Of a DNA stretch of 64,000 nucleotides, positions 43,224 through 52,474 are shown in pieces. The position numbers and the translations under genes were made by a program. Below the pieces are notes generated by a model. It saw only the letters and a program-made list of their open reading frames with translations, did no database searches and was not told the origin of the DNA. The DNA is from Oceanobacillus sojae (GTDB lineage Bacteria; Bacillota; Bacilli; Bacillales; Amphibacillaceae): the NCBI RefSeq assembly GCF_900162665.1, contig NZ_LT727813.1, forward strand, positions 1,044,603-1,108,602, given 5' to 3'. Positions within the stretch are counted from its first letter, which is position 1; every line of letters starts with the position of its first letter.

Positions 43224-43421
43224 GCCTTCTTACCTCCTCCTGTCTATTATATCAGAAGAAGGATGACATTGGAACATTTGTTCGATTTAGTGTTGGACAG
43301 TCGAGACACCCAAAAGCAATCTTATGTGCATAGGAGATTCATCTCCCCCTTACCTCTTCGCGCTTGAAGAGGGAGTTTTCTCTCCTTTTTTTTATAAAAT
43401 AAGCTCTCACATTCACCCAGG
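43224..43421. repeat. Left flank of TnpB element 2 with palindromes
   Basis: GGAGAT / ATCTCC (43333-43346) and CCTCTTC (43353-43359) / GAAGAGG (43366-43372) form adjacent hairpins; the second is followed by GAGTTTTCTCTCC and T-runs. It may be the element's left-end structure or the terminator of the MalT-type gene. No gene is supported. Confidence 0.4.
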
Positions 43422-45959
43422 CTAAATATCCCACTCTCTCGCACGTAATATTGCCTGAGCCCGTGATTTCACCTGGAGTTTGCTATAGATTCTCGTTAGA
43501 TAGACCCGTATCGTACCTTCTGACAGAAACAGCTGATTTGCCATCTCCCGGTTGGAAGCCCCGCTTACCAATAGATGAAGGACATCTCTCTCCCGTGAGG
43601 TCAGCGTATTTAACCCTTCATCAGGCAGTCCTACAGGCTTGCCCAGAGCAGCCAGTTCCTCCAGAAAATCAGATGGAACTTCATCTCGGAAAGAATCGTT
43701 GGTTCTTTTATATATCTGATAATCCTTCAATAAATGGCCAAATCCAGGTTCATCCGTAAAAATTCGTTTGTAGCCGTACTGAGAACCTGATATAAGAGCT
43801 GTATGCAAATTGACATATGCAAGGCTCTCCTGCTTCAATTTTTTATAGCAGCTGGCTGTTAAAATAGAAGCTTCAATCATTAAATCGGTCTGATCTATTT
43901 TCATAGCATATTCATGCACCTGCATGGCAATTCTCAATGCCTCCTGCCACGCTTTCTTTGCCATTAACAGCCGGCAATAAACTAATAGCCACAGCTCCTG
44001 ACCCAGCTCTATCTGCAAAGGATCCGGTCGTTGAGTCTTAAATAACTCCGTCTCTGCTGCTTCGATTTTATTTTCTTTTAAATAAGCTAATGCCTTCATC
44101 GATTGACTGGATCGATGCCAATACCATTCAGATACTTGGCTTATTGTATGATCCCATACAGTATGCGCTGCTGATGTTTGCCCTTGTGCCATAAATACTT
44201 TCCCTTTCAAAATGGATAACGGCACATATAACCCGCGATCATTAAATTGATAGGCATAATTAAGACCTTCTTTAATTTCCAGCAGTGCCTCCTCCAGCCG
44301 GCCCGCTTCATAAAGTATTTCCGCAAACAAACCATGGCTGTATCCCATGACACGATGCTCCTTAAATTCAGTCTGCCGAAAAATTGCTAAAAATGCCCGT
44401 ATATCCTTGATACTGGAATACTGTCCCTTTGTTCCGAGCGGAGTACGTGTAAGTTTCGCATGATATGGATTGTACTGTACCGGGGCACCGTACCATTTAC
44501 CATTAATCAGACCCTGGGTCACCTGTTTTGTAATTAATTCGATAAATGTATCTAAATTCCCTAAAGCAAGGTGAACATATGCCCTTAGCGAAAGAAGAAT
44601 GCTTACGAGCTCAGCATGCTCGTCCTTGTCTTTCCATCCATCCTGTTCATGACGGTTATCCAGTTCTTTTATCGCCACAGCTACCTTTTCCATATCTTGA
44701 ATGGTCATCAGCGAAATAGCATATATCAACAGTGTTTCTACATGGACAGGATATGCTGCTGCGCGCAGATTATCTACCCAGTGAATAAGCAGCCTGATTT
44801 GACCACTATAAAAAATATCAAGTAATTGGTCATTAATCCATTGATCTGCCAATGTATACAGCTGCTGTTCAAGCACTAAATCAATAGCCGTATTGTATTC
44901 TCCTCTGGCATATAACAGACTGCCAGCTTTTTTGATAAGAGCCTCCACCTCCTCGCCCGTATATGTATTATTCCGTTGCTGATCCAAAACTTCCGCTAAC
45001 AGCTGATGATAACGGAAGGTCTGCTTCTTTGGTGACAAGCGAGTAGTAAAGATACCAAGATCAACTAATACAGACAATTGCTCATAGCTGTTACTACATC
45101 CTGTCAGCTCATTGCATAAATCCGGATCTAATACTTTTAGCATCGATGTTTGCAGCAGAAACTGCTGTGTACTTTCAGGCAAGGTAGAAAATATCTCCTG
45201 TATGATATATTCTGTAACAAAAGAGACTGAGTTATTTAAAGAGCCCGCATTTCTCTCCTCTGATATCCCGCCTAATTGAACGCCTGCAGCCCAGCCTCCT
45301 GTTTTACTCAAAATCTTCTGACAAAATTCTGTTTTATTCATGATTATACGCTTCTTCTGATAGAATACTTCTACTTCCTGGTAGGTGAAGGATAACTCGT
45401 CAGTACCAATTTCTGACACCCAATTTTTCACTCGCCATGAAGCTATGGGAAGCGGTAATTTTGTTCTGCTGGCTATATATAGATGAATATGATCCGGCAA
45501 ATAATTAATAAGGCGTGAAATCATCTCATGAATGATATCCAGCTCAATATGATGATAGTCATCTAATACAATATGCACAGGAGATTCTATTATCATCAAT
45601 TCATTCAACAGTGAATCGATAATCAGTTCAAAAGGAGGCATATATTGCAAATCAAATAGATGCTCCAGCCTTTCATCTATCGGCTGCCTTGTTGCTTGAG
45701 CGACAGCCTTAAAAATATATTGCCAGAAACGACTCGGGTCATTATCCATAACATCAATGGATAACCAGGCTGCAGGTTCATCTAATTGCTGAATCCATTG
45801 GCTTAATATTGTTGTTTTCCCATAACCAGCTGCAGCTTGCACAATAGTAACCCTTGGATGAGGTTTTTTCTGCAGTAATGCATATAAGCGGTCTCTGTAA
45901 ATAGCCGCTTCAGGAACCTTAGGAGCAGTTGTTTTAGAATATAACCAGACAGCCTGCAT
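43422..45959 (-). CDS. MalT-type LuxR-family transcriptional regulator
   Basis: Large regulator of 845 residues. An N-terminal STAND/AAA-like domain carries the P-loop AAAGYGKTT (about 44) and Walker B-like VHIVLDDYHHIE, followed by helical TPR-like repeats (about 340-760) and a C-terminal LuxR HTH (LTSRERDVLHLLVSGASNREMANQLFLSEGTIRVYLTRIYSKL). Such proteins hydrolyse ATP and act as ligand-responsive activators, as in MalT. GAGGAG lies ten bases before the ATG. It is divergent from the small ORF and adhE, possible targets; the ligand is unknown. Confidence 0.88.
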   Translation of the reverse strand: MQAVWLYSKTTAPKVPEAAIYRDRLYALLQKKPHPRVTIVQAAAGYGKTTILSQWIQQLDEPAAWLSIDVMDNDPSRFWQYIFKAVAQATRQPIDERLEHLFDLQYMPPFELIIDSLLNELMIIESPVHIVLDDYHHIELDIIHEMISRLINYLPDHIHLYIASRTKLPLPIASWRVKNWVSEIGTDELSFTYQEVEVFYQKKRIIMNKTEFCQKILSKTGGWAAGVQLGGISEERNAGSLNNSVSFVTEYIIQEIFSTLPESTQQFLLQTSMLKVLDPDLCNELTGCSNSYEQLSVLVDLGIFTTRLSPKKQTFRYHQLLAEVLDQQRNNTYTGEEVEALIKKAGSLLYARGEYNTAIDLVLEQQLYTLADQWINDQLLDIFYSGQIRLLIHWVDNLRAAAYPVHVETLLIYAISLMTIQDMEKVAVAIKELDNRHEQDGWKDKDEHAELVSILLSLRAYVHLALGNLDTFIELITKQVTQGLINGKWYGAPVQYNPYHAKLTRTPLGTKGQYSSIKDIRAFLAIFRQTEFKEHRVMGYSHGLFAEILYEAGRLEEALLEIKEGLNYAYQFNDRGLYVPLSILKGKVFMAQGQTSAAHTVWDHTISQVSEWYWHRSSQSMKALAYLKENKIEAAETELFKTQRPDPLQIELGQELWLLVYCRLLMAKKAWQEALRIAMQVHEYAMKIDQTDLMIEASILTASCYKKLKQESLAYVNLHTALISGSQYGYKRIFTDEPGFGHLLKDYQIYKRTNDSFRDEVPSDFLEELAALGKPVGLPDEGLNTLTSRERDVLHLLVSGASNREMANQLFLSEGTIRVYLTRIYSKLQVKSRAQAILRAREWDI

Positions 45960-46337
45960 AATTATTCATCTCCTCATCATTCTATTTTATGTAGGCAATA
46001 CGACTTGCATCCTATTATACATGTTTTTCTTTTAAAGGGTTACTTATATTAATTTAGTAGGATTTAAGATTGATTTTTTGTTTCAATGTCTACCATTTAA
46101 TATTTCTGGCAATAAATATTATATATTCTACAAAAATAGCGGAATTTTTCATGATAAAATCTATAATCGGGACTTTTCTATTTTGTTTGTGTCCGAGAAA
46201 TAACTCGTAAAAGAATATTTCCGGGGAAATAATGTCGATAAATGTAACATTAATAAATATTCTTATAATCATTATTAATAATCCTTCATATCATATCTGG
46301 AATAACCCCTCCAATCGCGCATGATAGCAAGCTTATA
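45960..46337. other. Intergenic region, AT-rich
   Basis: No gene is supported between the MalT-type gene and the Rex operator. Short frames in this stretch have no ribosome binding site. Confidence 0.4.
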
Positions 46338-46367
46338 ACAAGTTTGTGAAACATTTCACAAACTTGT
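46338..46367 (+). promoter_or_regulatory. Rex (NADH-sensing repressor) operator
   Basis: TTGTGAAACATTTCACAA is an exact match to the Rex consensus TTGTGAA-N4-TTCACAA. The arms extend to 13 bp on each side (ACAAGTTTGTGAA 46338-46350 and TTCACAAACTTGT 46355-46367). Rex represses fermentation genes and leaves when NADH/NAD+ rises, so the downstream small ORF and adhE should be induced under oxygen limitation. Confidence 0.93.
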
Positions 46368-46389
46368 AACAGTTTTATCAGTCAGAAAA

Positions 46390-46403
46390 TGCTATGCTAT
46401 AGC
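46390..46403 (+). promoter_or_regulatory. Candidate -10 for the small ORF and adhE
   Basis: An extended -10, TGCTATGCT (46390-46398), or TATAGC (46398-46403), lies 23-30 bases downstream of the Rex box and 27-32 bases before the ATG of the small ORF. No good -35 was identified. Confidence 0.45.
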
Positions 46404-46429
46404 CAAGATAATTAAAGGGGTGATAAAAC

Positions 46430-46657
46430 ATGATTCTAAATGAATGGAAAGATTTTAATACAGATGCTGAATCGTACTCACAGGATTTTTTTGAACAACA
46501 AATTGGCGATAAGTTTGAGGCTATGTGTCTGGAAGAAGGTCATGACATACCCAACTATATTTGGACGAAGCATTATACCGTGGTTATTAAACCCAACACA
46601 TGTGTTATTAAAGATGTTTCTTTTGTCAAAGTCCCCCGCCATCCGTCAATAGTGTAA
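46430..46657 (+). CDS. Small protein upstream of adhE
   Basis: Protein of 75 residues with a well-placed AAGGGGTG before the ATG. Acidic N-terminal half (MILNEWKDFNTDAESYSQDFFEQQIGDKFEAMCLEEGHDIP) and a C-terminal part with Cys and hydrophobic beta-like stretches (YTVVIKPNTCVIKDVSFVKVPR). I do not recognise a family. It lies 59 bases before adhE with no terminator between them, so it is probably cotranscribed from the Rex-controlled promoter. Confidence 0.65.
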   Translation: MILNEWKDFNTDAESYSQDFFEQQIGDKFEAMCLEEGHDIPNYIWTKHYTVVIKPNTCVIKDVSFVKVPRHPSIV

Positions 46658-46677
46658 GTATATTTTTTTGATACATC

Positions 46678-46695
46678 TTGCTCAATATTTCACAA
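46678..46695 (+). promoter_or_regulatory. Degenerate second Rex-like half-site
   Basis: TTGCTCAATATTTCACAA has the correct 7-4-7 spacing; the right arm is perfect and the left arm matches four of seven positions. It lies 21 bases before the adhE start codon. Confidence 0.35.
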
Positions 46696-46716
46696 TATAA
46701 TAAGGAGTGTTTAATT

Positions 46717-49314
46717 ATGATTACAAAAGAGAAGATGAAACAGGAAATAACGGTTGAGGAAAGTATTGATAAGCTGGTTAAAAATGCACAGACAGCATTA
46801 ACAGAGATGCGGCAATTAAATCAGGAGCAGATCGACCAGATTGTCAAAGAAATGGCACTTGCTGGTTTAGATCAGCATATGCAGCTTGCTAAATTAGCCA
46901 TTGAAGAGACAGGAAGGGGTGTATATGAGGATAAAATCATCAAAAATATCTTTGCCACAGAATATGTATATCATAATATCAAGTATGATAGAACAATTGG
47001 CATCATCAGCGAGAACGAACAGGAGGGCGTGGTGGAAATAGCGGAGCCGATCGGTGTAATTGCCGGTGTAACACCTGTAACGAACCCGACCTCTACCACG
47101 TTATTTAAATCCATTATATCTATCAAAACAGGCAACCCGATTATCTTTGCCTTTCACCCGTCTGCACAAAAATGCAGTTCTGAGGCTGCAAGAATTGTGC
47201 ATGAAGCTGCTGTAAAAGCCGGCGCACCAAGAAATTGCATTCAGTGGATTGAGAAACCGTCTATTGAAGCAACACAGACACTTATGAAGCATAATGGTGT
47301 AGCAACGATTCTGGCAACAGGCGGCTCAGGTATGGTGAAGTCAGCATACAGCTCCGGAAAACCGGCGTTAGGAGTAGGAGCCGGGAACGTTCCCTGCTAT
47401 ATCGAAAAATCAGTGAACGTGAAGCGGGCGGTAAATGATGTGATTCTATCTAAATCATTTGATAATGGCATGATTTGTGCCTCTGAGCAGGCCATTATCG
47501 TTGATAAAGAAATCTATGATCAAGTGAAACAGGAAATGATAGATAATAGTGTGTATTTCTTAAAGCCGGAGGAAAAGGCAAAAGTAGAAAAGCTGGTCAT
47601 CAATGAGAATACCTGTGCCGTGAATCCTGCCATTGTTGGTATGGGAGCTGCAAAAATTGCCGAGATGGCTGGTGTTCAGGTTCCTCAGGATACAAAAATA
47701 CTTGTCGCCGAACTGACTGGTGTGGGAGCTGACCACCCTCTTTCCCGAGAGAAGCTAAGCCCTGTCCTTGCTGCTTACAAAGTAAACAGTACCGAGGAAG
47801 GTCTCAAGCGTGCTGAGGAAATGCTGGAATTTGGCGGTTTGGGACATTCTGCCGTGCTTCATTCAGATAATCAAGCCATACAGGATATATTCGGTAAAAG
47901 AATGAAAGCAGGACGAATAATCTTGAACGCGCCATCCTCACATGGAGCAATTGGAGATATCTATAATGCTTACCTGCCATCATTGACGCTTGGATGCGGA
48001 TCATATGGCGGCAACTCCGTCTCCACAAATGTAGGAGCAATGAATTTAATAAACGTTAAAAAAATGGCGAGAAGGAATGTGAATATGCAGTGGTTCAAGG
48101 TACCGCCTAAAATATATTTTGAAAAAAATGCTGTTCAATACCTGGCGAAAATGCCGAATGTATCAAAAGCCTTTATTGTAACCGATCCGATGATGGTTGA
48201 ATTAGGTTATGTAGACAAGGTACTCTATTATTTACGCAGACGCCCGGATTATGTACATTGTGAAATCTTCTCTGATGTAGAGGCAGACCCTTCAAAGGAC
48301 ACCGTGATGCGCGGGGCAGCAGCAATAGATGCCTTCCAGCCGGATGTTATTATTGCACTCGGCGGCGGCTCAGCGATGGATGCTGCTAAAGGCATGTGGC
48401 TGTTTCATGAACATCCGGATACAGCATTTAATGGCCTAAAGCAAAAATTTATGGATATTCGTAAACGCGTCTATAAATATCCAAAGCTGGGTCAGCAGGC
48501 ACAATTTGTTGCGATTCCGACTACTTCCGGAACAGGATCTGAAGTAACTTCATTCTCTGTTATTACTGATAAAGAAACCAATACAAAGTATCCTTTGGCT
48601 GATTATGAGTTAACACCGGATGTAGCGATTATTGACCCGCAGTTTGTTATGACAGTGCCAAAAACCGTTACAGCAGATACCGGGATGGATGTATTGACCC
48701 ATGCAATCGAGTCTTATGTTTCCAACATGGCAAACGATTATACTGACGGGCTTGCTATTAAAGCAATTCAGCTTGTATTTGAATATCTGCCTCAAGCGTA
48801 TCGTGATGGCAGTAATGCCTTGGCAAGAGAAAAAATGCATAATGCTTCTACCATTGCCGGCATGGCATTTGCCAATGCATTCTTAGGTATCAACCATAGC
48901 CTGGCACATAAATTGGGAGCAGCATTCCATATTGCGCATGGTCGTGCCAATGCTATTCTTTTACCGCATGTTATTCGATATAATGCCAAGAAACCGACAA
49001 AATTCGTCTTATTTCCTAAATATGAGCATTTTGTCGCCGACAAACGCTATGCAGAGATTGCAAGAGTACTAGGTTTACCAGCAGCCACAACTGACCAGGG
49101 AGTAGAAAGCTTAGTGCAGGCAATCTACCAGCTAGCTGAAGAATTGCATATCCCGATGAGTATTGCAGAAAATGGTGTAGATGCTAAAGAGTTTGAGGCA
49201 CAGGTAGATGCTCTTGCCGATCGTGCTTTTGAGGATCAATGTACGACAGCGAATCCTAAATTACCGCTTGTAACAGAATTGGCCGAGGTTTATCGCCAGG
49301 CCTATAAGGGATAA
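46717..49314 (+). CDS. adhE: Bifunctional acetaldehyde-CoA/alcohol dehydrogenase AdhE
   Basis: Enzyme of 865 residues that reduces acetyl-CoA to acetaldehyde and then to ethanol with NADH. The N-terminal ALDH domain (1 to about 440) has the catalytic Cys254 in GMICASEQ. The C-terminal iron-dependent ADH domain (about 460-865) has GGGSAMDAAK and the metal ligands in NHSLAHKLGAAFHIAHG. It probably forms spirosomes. The frame opens at 46678, but TAAGGAG lies ten bases before the ATG at 46717. A Rex operator lies upstream and a terminator follows. Confidence 0.97.
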   Translation: MITKEKMKQEITVEESIDKLVKNAQTALTEMRQLNQEQIDQIVKEMALAGLDQHMQLAKLAIEETGRGVYEDKIIKNIFATEYVYHNIKYDRTIGIISENEQEGVVEIAEPIGVIAGVTPVTNPTSTTLFKSIISIKTGNPIIFAFHPSAQKCSSEAARIVHEAAVKAGAPRNCIQWIEKPSIEATQTLMKHNGVATILATGGSGMVKSAYSSGKPALGVGAGNVPCYIEKSVNVKRAVNDVILSKSFDNGMICASEQAIIVDKEIYDQVKQEMIDNSVYFLKPEEKAKVEKLVINENTCAVNPAIVGMGAAKIAEMAGVQVPQDTKILVAELTGVGADHPLSREKLSPVLAAYKVNSTEEGLKRAEEMLEFGGLGHSAVLHSDNQAIQDIFGKRMKAGRIILNAPSSHGAIGDIYNAYLPSLTLGCGSYGGNSVSTNVGAMNLINVKKMARRNVNMQWFKVPPKIYFEKNAVQYLAKMPNVSKAFIVTDPMMVELGYVDKVLYYLRRRPDYVHCEIFSDVEADPSKDTVMRGAAAIDAFQPDVIIALGGGSAMDAAKGMWLFHEHPDTAFNGLKQKFMDIRKRVYKYPKLGQQAQFVAIPTTSGTGSEVTSFSVITDKETNTKYPLADYELTPDVAIIDPQFVMTVPKTVTADTGMDVLTHAIESYVSNMANDYTDGLAIKAIQLVFEYLPQAYRDGSNALAREKMHNASTIAGMAFANAFLGINHSLAHKLGAAFHIAHGRANAILLPHVIRYNAKKPTKFVLFPKYEHFVADKRYAEIARVLGLPAATTDQGVESLVQAIYQLAEELHIPMSIAENGVDAKEFEAQVDALADRAFEDQCTTANPKLPLVTELAEVYRQAYKG

Positions 49315-49331
49315 TTTGCACGTAGAAACAT

Positions 49332-49380
49332 TATACAAAAAGCTCTCCGTTTCGATTGTAAACGGGGAGCTTTTTGTATA
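49332..49380 (+). terminator. adhE terminator
   Basis: ATACAAAAAGCTC pairs with GAGCTTTTTGTAT, with an upper stem of CCGTTT/AAACGG (49333-49379). Confidence 0.9.
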
Positions 49381-49450
49381 GCGTTTTTAAGAAACATACA
49401 TTTAATACTTGAGAAAAATTTAGAATTTTCATAACAAAATTTTTAAATCA

Positions 49451-49588
49451 TGTTATAATTTACCTTAATAAAAGAAGGAGGCACACGTCCAATGGTAAAC
49501 AAATAAAATGAGAAAATCTAAAATTATTTTATTAAATATAGAATAAACATGTAGATTTTCTCTTTCATAGAATTCACATTTAGAATAG
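49451..49588 (+). promoter_or_regulatory. Leader of the MBL hydrolase gene with mini-ORF and hairpin
   Basis: An extended -10, TGTTATAAT (49451-49459), is followed by GAAGGAGGCACACGTCCA and an ATG encoding MVNK then a stop (49492-49506). A second mini-ORF, ATG at 49508, encodes MRKSKIILLNIE. GAGAAAATCTA (49510-49520) pairs with TAGATTTTCTC (49552-49562) over the second mini-ORF. This looks like a translational attenuator or regulatory leader. Confidence 0.5.
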
Positions 49589-49600
49589 AGGAGACCTGAC

Positions 49601-50449
49601 ATGTTAAATAAATTAAGTGATACAATTTATTATTTATCGAATCAAGATAATAAAGAGCGGCCAACCTTGGGATTGGTGTGTGGTGAACAATACAGTTTAA
49701 TCATAGACGCTGGTAATTCTGTTCAACATGCCAAAGACTTTTTAATAGAAATCGAGAAGCTGGATGTACCACCAGTTAAGTATGTCGTTATTACCCACGG
49801 GCATTGGGATCACTTTCTGGGAATGAATGAATTTGATGCAGCTGTTATCGTTAATAGCCGAACAAATGAAATAATAAAAGAATGGGAAAGTTACTCCTTT
49901 GATAATCATTCGCTTCAAAAAAACGTGGGTACGAACCGGTTGGGTGATTTATTTATGGAGATTATGCAAACTGATATGCCAAACAGGGATAGTTTTAAGT
50001 TGAACTCCTCCGATATCATCTTTGAAAATACATTAACGATTGATTTAGGGAATAAAGTTTGTTTACTAGAAACGATTAAAAGTACGCATACAGACGACTC
50101 TACAGTCATTTATGTTCCTGATGAAAAAGTTATTTTTCTAGGTGATTCTGCATATGGCAAGACGACAAATTCTTTATTTCATTACAAACAGGCATTATTA
50201 TTGCCTATGATTGAAGACATTTCGAAATATAATGCCGAAATGTTCCTGCTTGGTCATGAATCAATCTGTGATTTAGATGAAATGAATCTATATTGGGAAG
50301 AGCTGACAGCAGCAAATCAGGCTGTAAACTCTGCCTCACTCGAGCATGCTATAAAGTGCTTTAAGGAAGATAATAAAAGAGACCCTAATGATAATGAATT
50401 ATTTTTCATAAAAGCATTTGTTAACGACCAAATCATTCAATCACAGTAG
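49601..50449 (+). CDS. MBL-fold metallo-hydrolase
   Basis: Protein of 282 residues with the MBL signature VVITHGHWDHFLG, the following THTDDS and DSAYGKT blocks, and the late His (LGHES). This metal-binding pattern is typical of the MBL superfamily and the protein could be a lactonase, a thioesterase or another hydrolase. GAGGAGACC precedes the ATG at 49601. The start is preceded by a long leader with two mini-ORFs, so it may be regulated post-transcriptionally. Confidence 0.82.
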   Translation: MLNKLSDTIYYLSNQDNKERPTLGLVCGEQYSLIIDAGNSVQHAKDFLIEIEKLDVPPVKYVVITHGHWDHFLGMNEFDAAVIVNSRTNEIIKEWESYSFDNHSLQKNVGTNRLGDLFMEIMQTDMPNRDSFKLNSSDIIFENTLTIDLGNKVCLLETIKSTHTDDSTVIYVPDEKVIFLGDSAYGKTTNSLFHYKQALLLPMIEDISKYNAEMFLLGHESICDLDEMNLYWEELTAANQAVNSASLEHAIKCFKEDNKRDPNDNELFFIKAFVNDQIIQSQ

Positions 50450-50482
50450 CCCTATAGAATACATCCATTCAATATACAAATT

Positions 50483-50506
50483 AGCCATCTCATGATTGAG
50501 GTGGCT
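50483..50506 (+). terminator. Terminator of the MBL hydrolase gene
   Basis: AGCCATCTCA (50483-50492) pairs with TGAGGTGGCT (50497-50506), followed by TTTTT. Confidence 0.8.
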
Positions 50507-50568
50507 TTTTAATTACTCATAGTTTTTAAAAAATGAAGGTGTCTTTATTGCATCTTTTCTAATCTATG

Positions 50569-50600
50569 TATGTTATAACATCCAAAAATATGTTATAGTA
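50569..50600 (+). promoter_or_regulatory. Direct repeat before the XRE-cupin gene
   Basis: TATGTTATAACA (50569-50580) and TATGTTATAGTA (50589-50600) are 20 bp apart, two helical turns. The second includes a TATAGT -10-like hexamer. It is a plausible operator for the XRE-cupin regulator. Confidence 0.5.
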
Positions 50601-50654
50601 ATATGAAATACGTTTCCCAGATAGAGAATACAACTATTTATGGAGGAAAAGTTA

Positions 50655-51209
50655 ATGAAGGAATTTACAGATCACATTGGTAAAAACCTGCAAACCATCC
50701 GCAAAGAGCGGAGCTTGAGTTTAGATAAAACTGCGAAAATTACAGAAGTAAGTAAAGCCATGCTTGCACAAATCGAAAGAGGAGATTCTGTCCCAACAGT
50801 AACAACACTTTGGAAAATCGCCAATGGTCTTAAGGTATCCTTTTCATCCCTGATCAGTCAGCAGACAGGCGCAATCAGAGTGATAAAAAAGCAAGACAGG
50901 CATTTGGTTACAGAAGAAGAAAACCATTATCGAGTACATATTGTAGTACCCTTTTCTCCGGAAAAACAATTCGAGGTTTTTTCTGTCGAACTGGATCCCG
51001 GGAACGAACAAAAGTCATTACCGCACAACCCCGGTGTAGAAGAGCATGTATTTGTAAAAGAAGGTCAATTAGAGATGGATATTGACGGCAATGTCGAAGC
51101 TGTTGCGAAAGATGACGCAATTATATTTAATGGGAATCAACCCCATATTTACAGGAATATTGGAGACGAGGTGCTTCATCTCCTTGTACTAATCTATTAC
51201 GCAAAATGA
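50655..51209 (+). CDS. XRE-family regulator with cupin domain
   Basis: Regulator of 184 residues. The N-terminal HTH_3 (about 5-62) reads IGKNLQTIRKERSLSLDKTAKITEVSKAMLAQIERGDSVPTVTTLWKIANGL and the C-terminal half (about 110-180) is a cupin (GVEEHVFVKEGQLEMDIDGNVEAVAKDDAIIFNGNQPHIYRN). Such XRE-cupin proteins often bind small molecules and control the adjacent transporter. GGAGGAAAAG lies four bases before the ATG at 50655; the ATG at 50640 overlaps the site. azlC starts 33 bases downstream. Confidence 0.9.
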   Translation: MKEFTDHIGKNLQTIRKERSLSLDKTAKITEVSKAMLAQIERGDSVPTVTTLWKIANGLKVSFSSLISQQTGAIRVIKKQDRHLVTEEENHYRVHIVVPFSPEKQFEVFSVELDPGNEQKSLPHNPGVEEHVFVKEGQLEMDIDGNVEAVAKDDAIIFNGNQPHIYRNIGDEVLHLLVLIYYAK

Positions 51210-51242
51210 ATGATTTTTTGTTTGAAAGCGAGTGAATGAAGA

Positions 51243-51950
51243 ATGTCTTTACACGATCATCTATCAACATTGAAGTATGCCTTCCCAAAAACGCTGCCAA
51301 TACTGGCCGGTTTTGCTTTTTTAGGCATTGCTTACGGCGTTTACATGCATTCCTTAGGATTTCAGCCAATCTACGCCATCTTAATGAGCGTACTCATTTT
51401 TGCCGGCTCGATGGAATTTGTAGCTGGAAGTTTATTATTAGGTGCCTTTAACCCGCTAAGCGCCTTTCTATTAACCTTAATGATAAATGCCAGACATCTT
51501 TTCTATGGTATCTCTATGTTAGATAAATTCAAAGGGACCGGGAAGAAAAAGGTTTATCTTATCTATGGAATGTGCGATGAATCATTTGTTATTAATAATA
51601 CCTCGCGCATCCCCTCTGATATAAATAATGGCTGGTTTATGTTCTATGTTACCTTGTTAAATCAAATTTATTGGGTTGGCGGGACTACAATCGGAAGCTT
51701 ATTCGGCTCCATGATTACGTTTAATACGGAAGGTCTGGAATTTGTTATGACGGCACTGTTTGTCGTTATCTTTTTAGACCAATGGCTGAAAGAACGCAAT
51801 CATATAAGCTCTGTAATAGGGATAGCCGCTTCCATCTTATGTTTAATCCTATTTGGTACAGAACATTTTATTATCCCTGCCATGCTTATTATATTAATTT
51901 TTCTGACCTTGATTAAAAAATTCATCACAAAGCATGAGGTGATTTCCTAA
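51243..51950 (+). CDS. azlC: AzlC-family branched-chain amino acid exporter subunit
   Basis: Membrane protein of 235 residues with six to eight helices: [38 protein letters not shown] and [11 protein letters not shown] are the family motifs. AzlC with AzlD exports branched-chain amino acids (resistance to azaleucine). It follows the XRE-cupin regulator and its stop overlaps the azlD start by one base. The ribosome binding site is weak (GAGTGAATGAAGA). Confidence 0.9.
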   Translation: MSLHDHLSTLKYAFPKTLPILAGFAFLGIAYGVYMHSLGFQPIYAILMSVLIFAGSMEFVAGSLLLGAFNPLSAFLLTLMINARHLFYGISMLDKFKGTGKKKVYLIYGMCDESFVINNTSRIPSDINNGWFMFYVTLLNQIYWVGGTTIGSLFGSMITFNTEGLEFVMTALFVVIFLDQWLKERNHISSVIGIAASILCLILFGTEHFIIPAMLIILIFLTLIKKFITKHEVIS

Positions 51951-52279
51951 TGATGACAATAACGCAGCAAATCATCATTATTGCTTCAGTAGTTATAGGT
52001 ACCTTATTAACGAGGTTCCTGCCATTTATGATATTTAAAGCAGATAAACCCACGCCTAAATACATTAAATATCTGGGATATGTCTTACCACCGGCTGTAT
52101 TTGGATTATTGGTTGTTTATTCGTTAAAGGATGTAACCCTCACATCATTAGAAGGCTTCCTGCCAGAGCTTCTTGCAATAGGGTTGATTATTGTCTTACA
52201 TTACTGGAGGCGGAGCATGCTCTTGTCTATTGCAGGCGGGACAGTGTTTTATATGTTTTTGGTTCAGGGTGTGTTTTGA
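51950..52279 (+). CDS. azlD: AzlD-family branched-chain amino acid exporter subunit
   Basis: Membrane protein of 109 residues with three to four helices and the AzlD pattern [41 protein letters not shown]. It starts at the ATG at 51950 or 51953, overlapping the azlC stop, and is followed by a terminator. AzlC and AzlD form one transporter. Confidence 0.9.
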   Translation: MMTITQQIIIIASVVIGTLLTRFLPFMIFKADKPTPKYIKYLGYVLPPAVFGLLVVYSLKDVTLTSLEGFLPELLAIGLIIVLHYWRRSMLLSIAGGTVFYMFLVQGVF

Positions 52280-52308
52280 TGAAAAAATTTATGATTAAAT
52301 AAAAAAAG

Positions 52309-52352
52309 ACCATCACTACTTGTCCCATACCAATGAAGGAAGTAGTGATGGT
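52309..52352 (+). terminator. Terminator of the azlCD operon
   Basis: ACCATCACTACTT (52309-52321) pairs with AAGTAGTGATGGT (52340-52352), followed by TTTGTTTT. Confidence 0.9.
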
Positions 52353-52474
52353 TTTGTTTTACCGTTTTATCCTAATACTTTACGACTAATTATAGTTAGA
52401 TTTCATTACTTATAATAAGATATGCCGCACAAATGTCGCTTTGATCTGTTCACCCTGATTTATTTGCTTGTGCT

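Noticed and set aside
46090-46272. 60-codon minus-strand ORF between malT-type gene and Rex box
   Set aside because: No ribosome binding site, AT-rich, no family.
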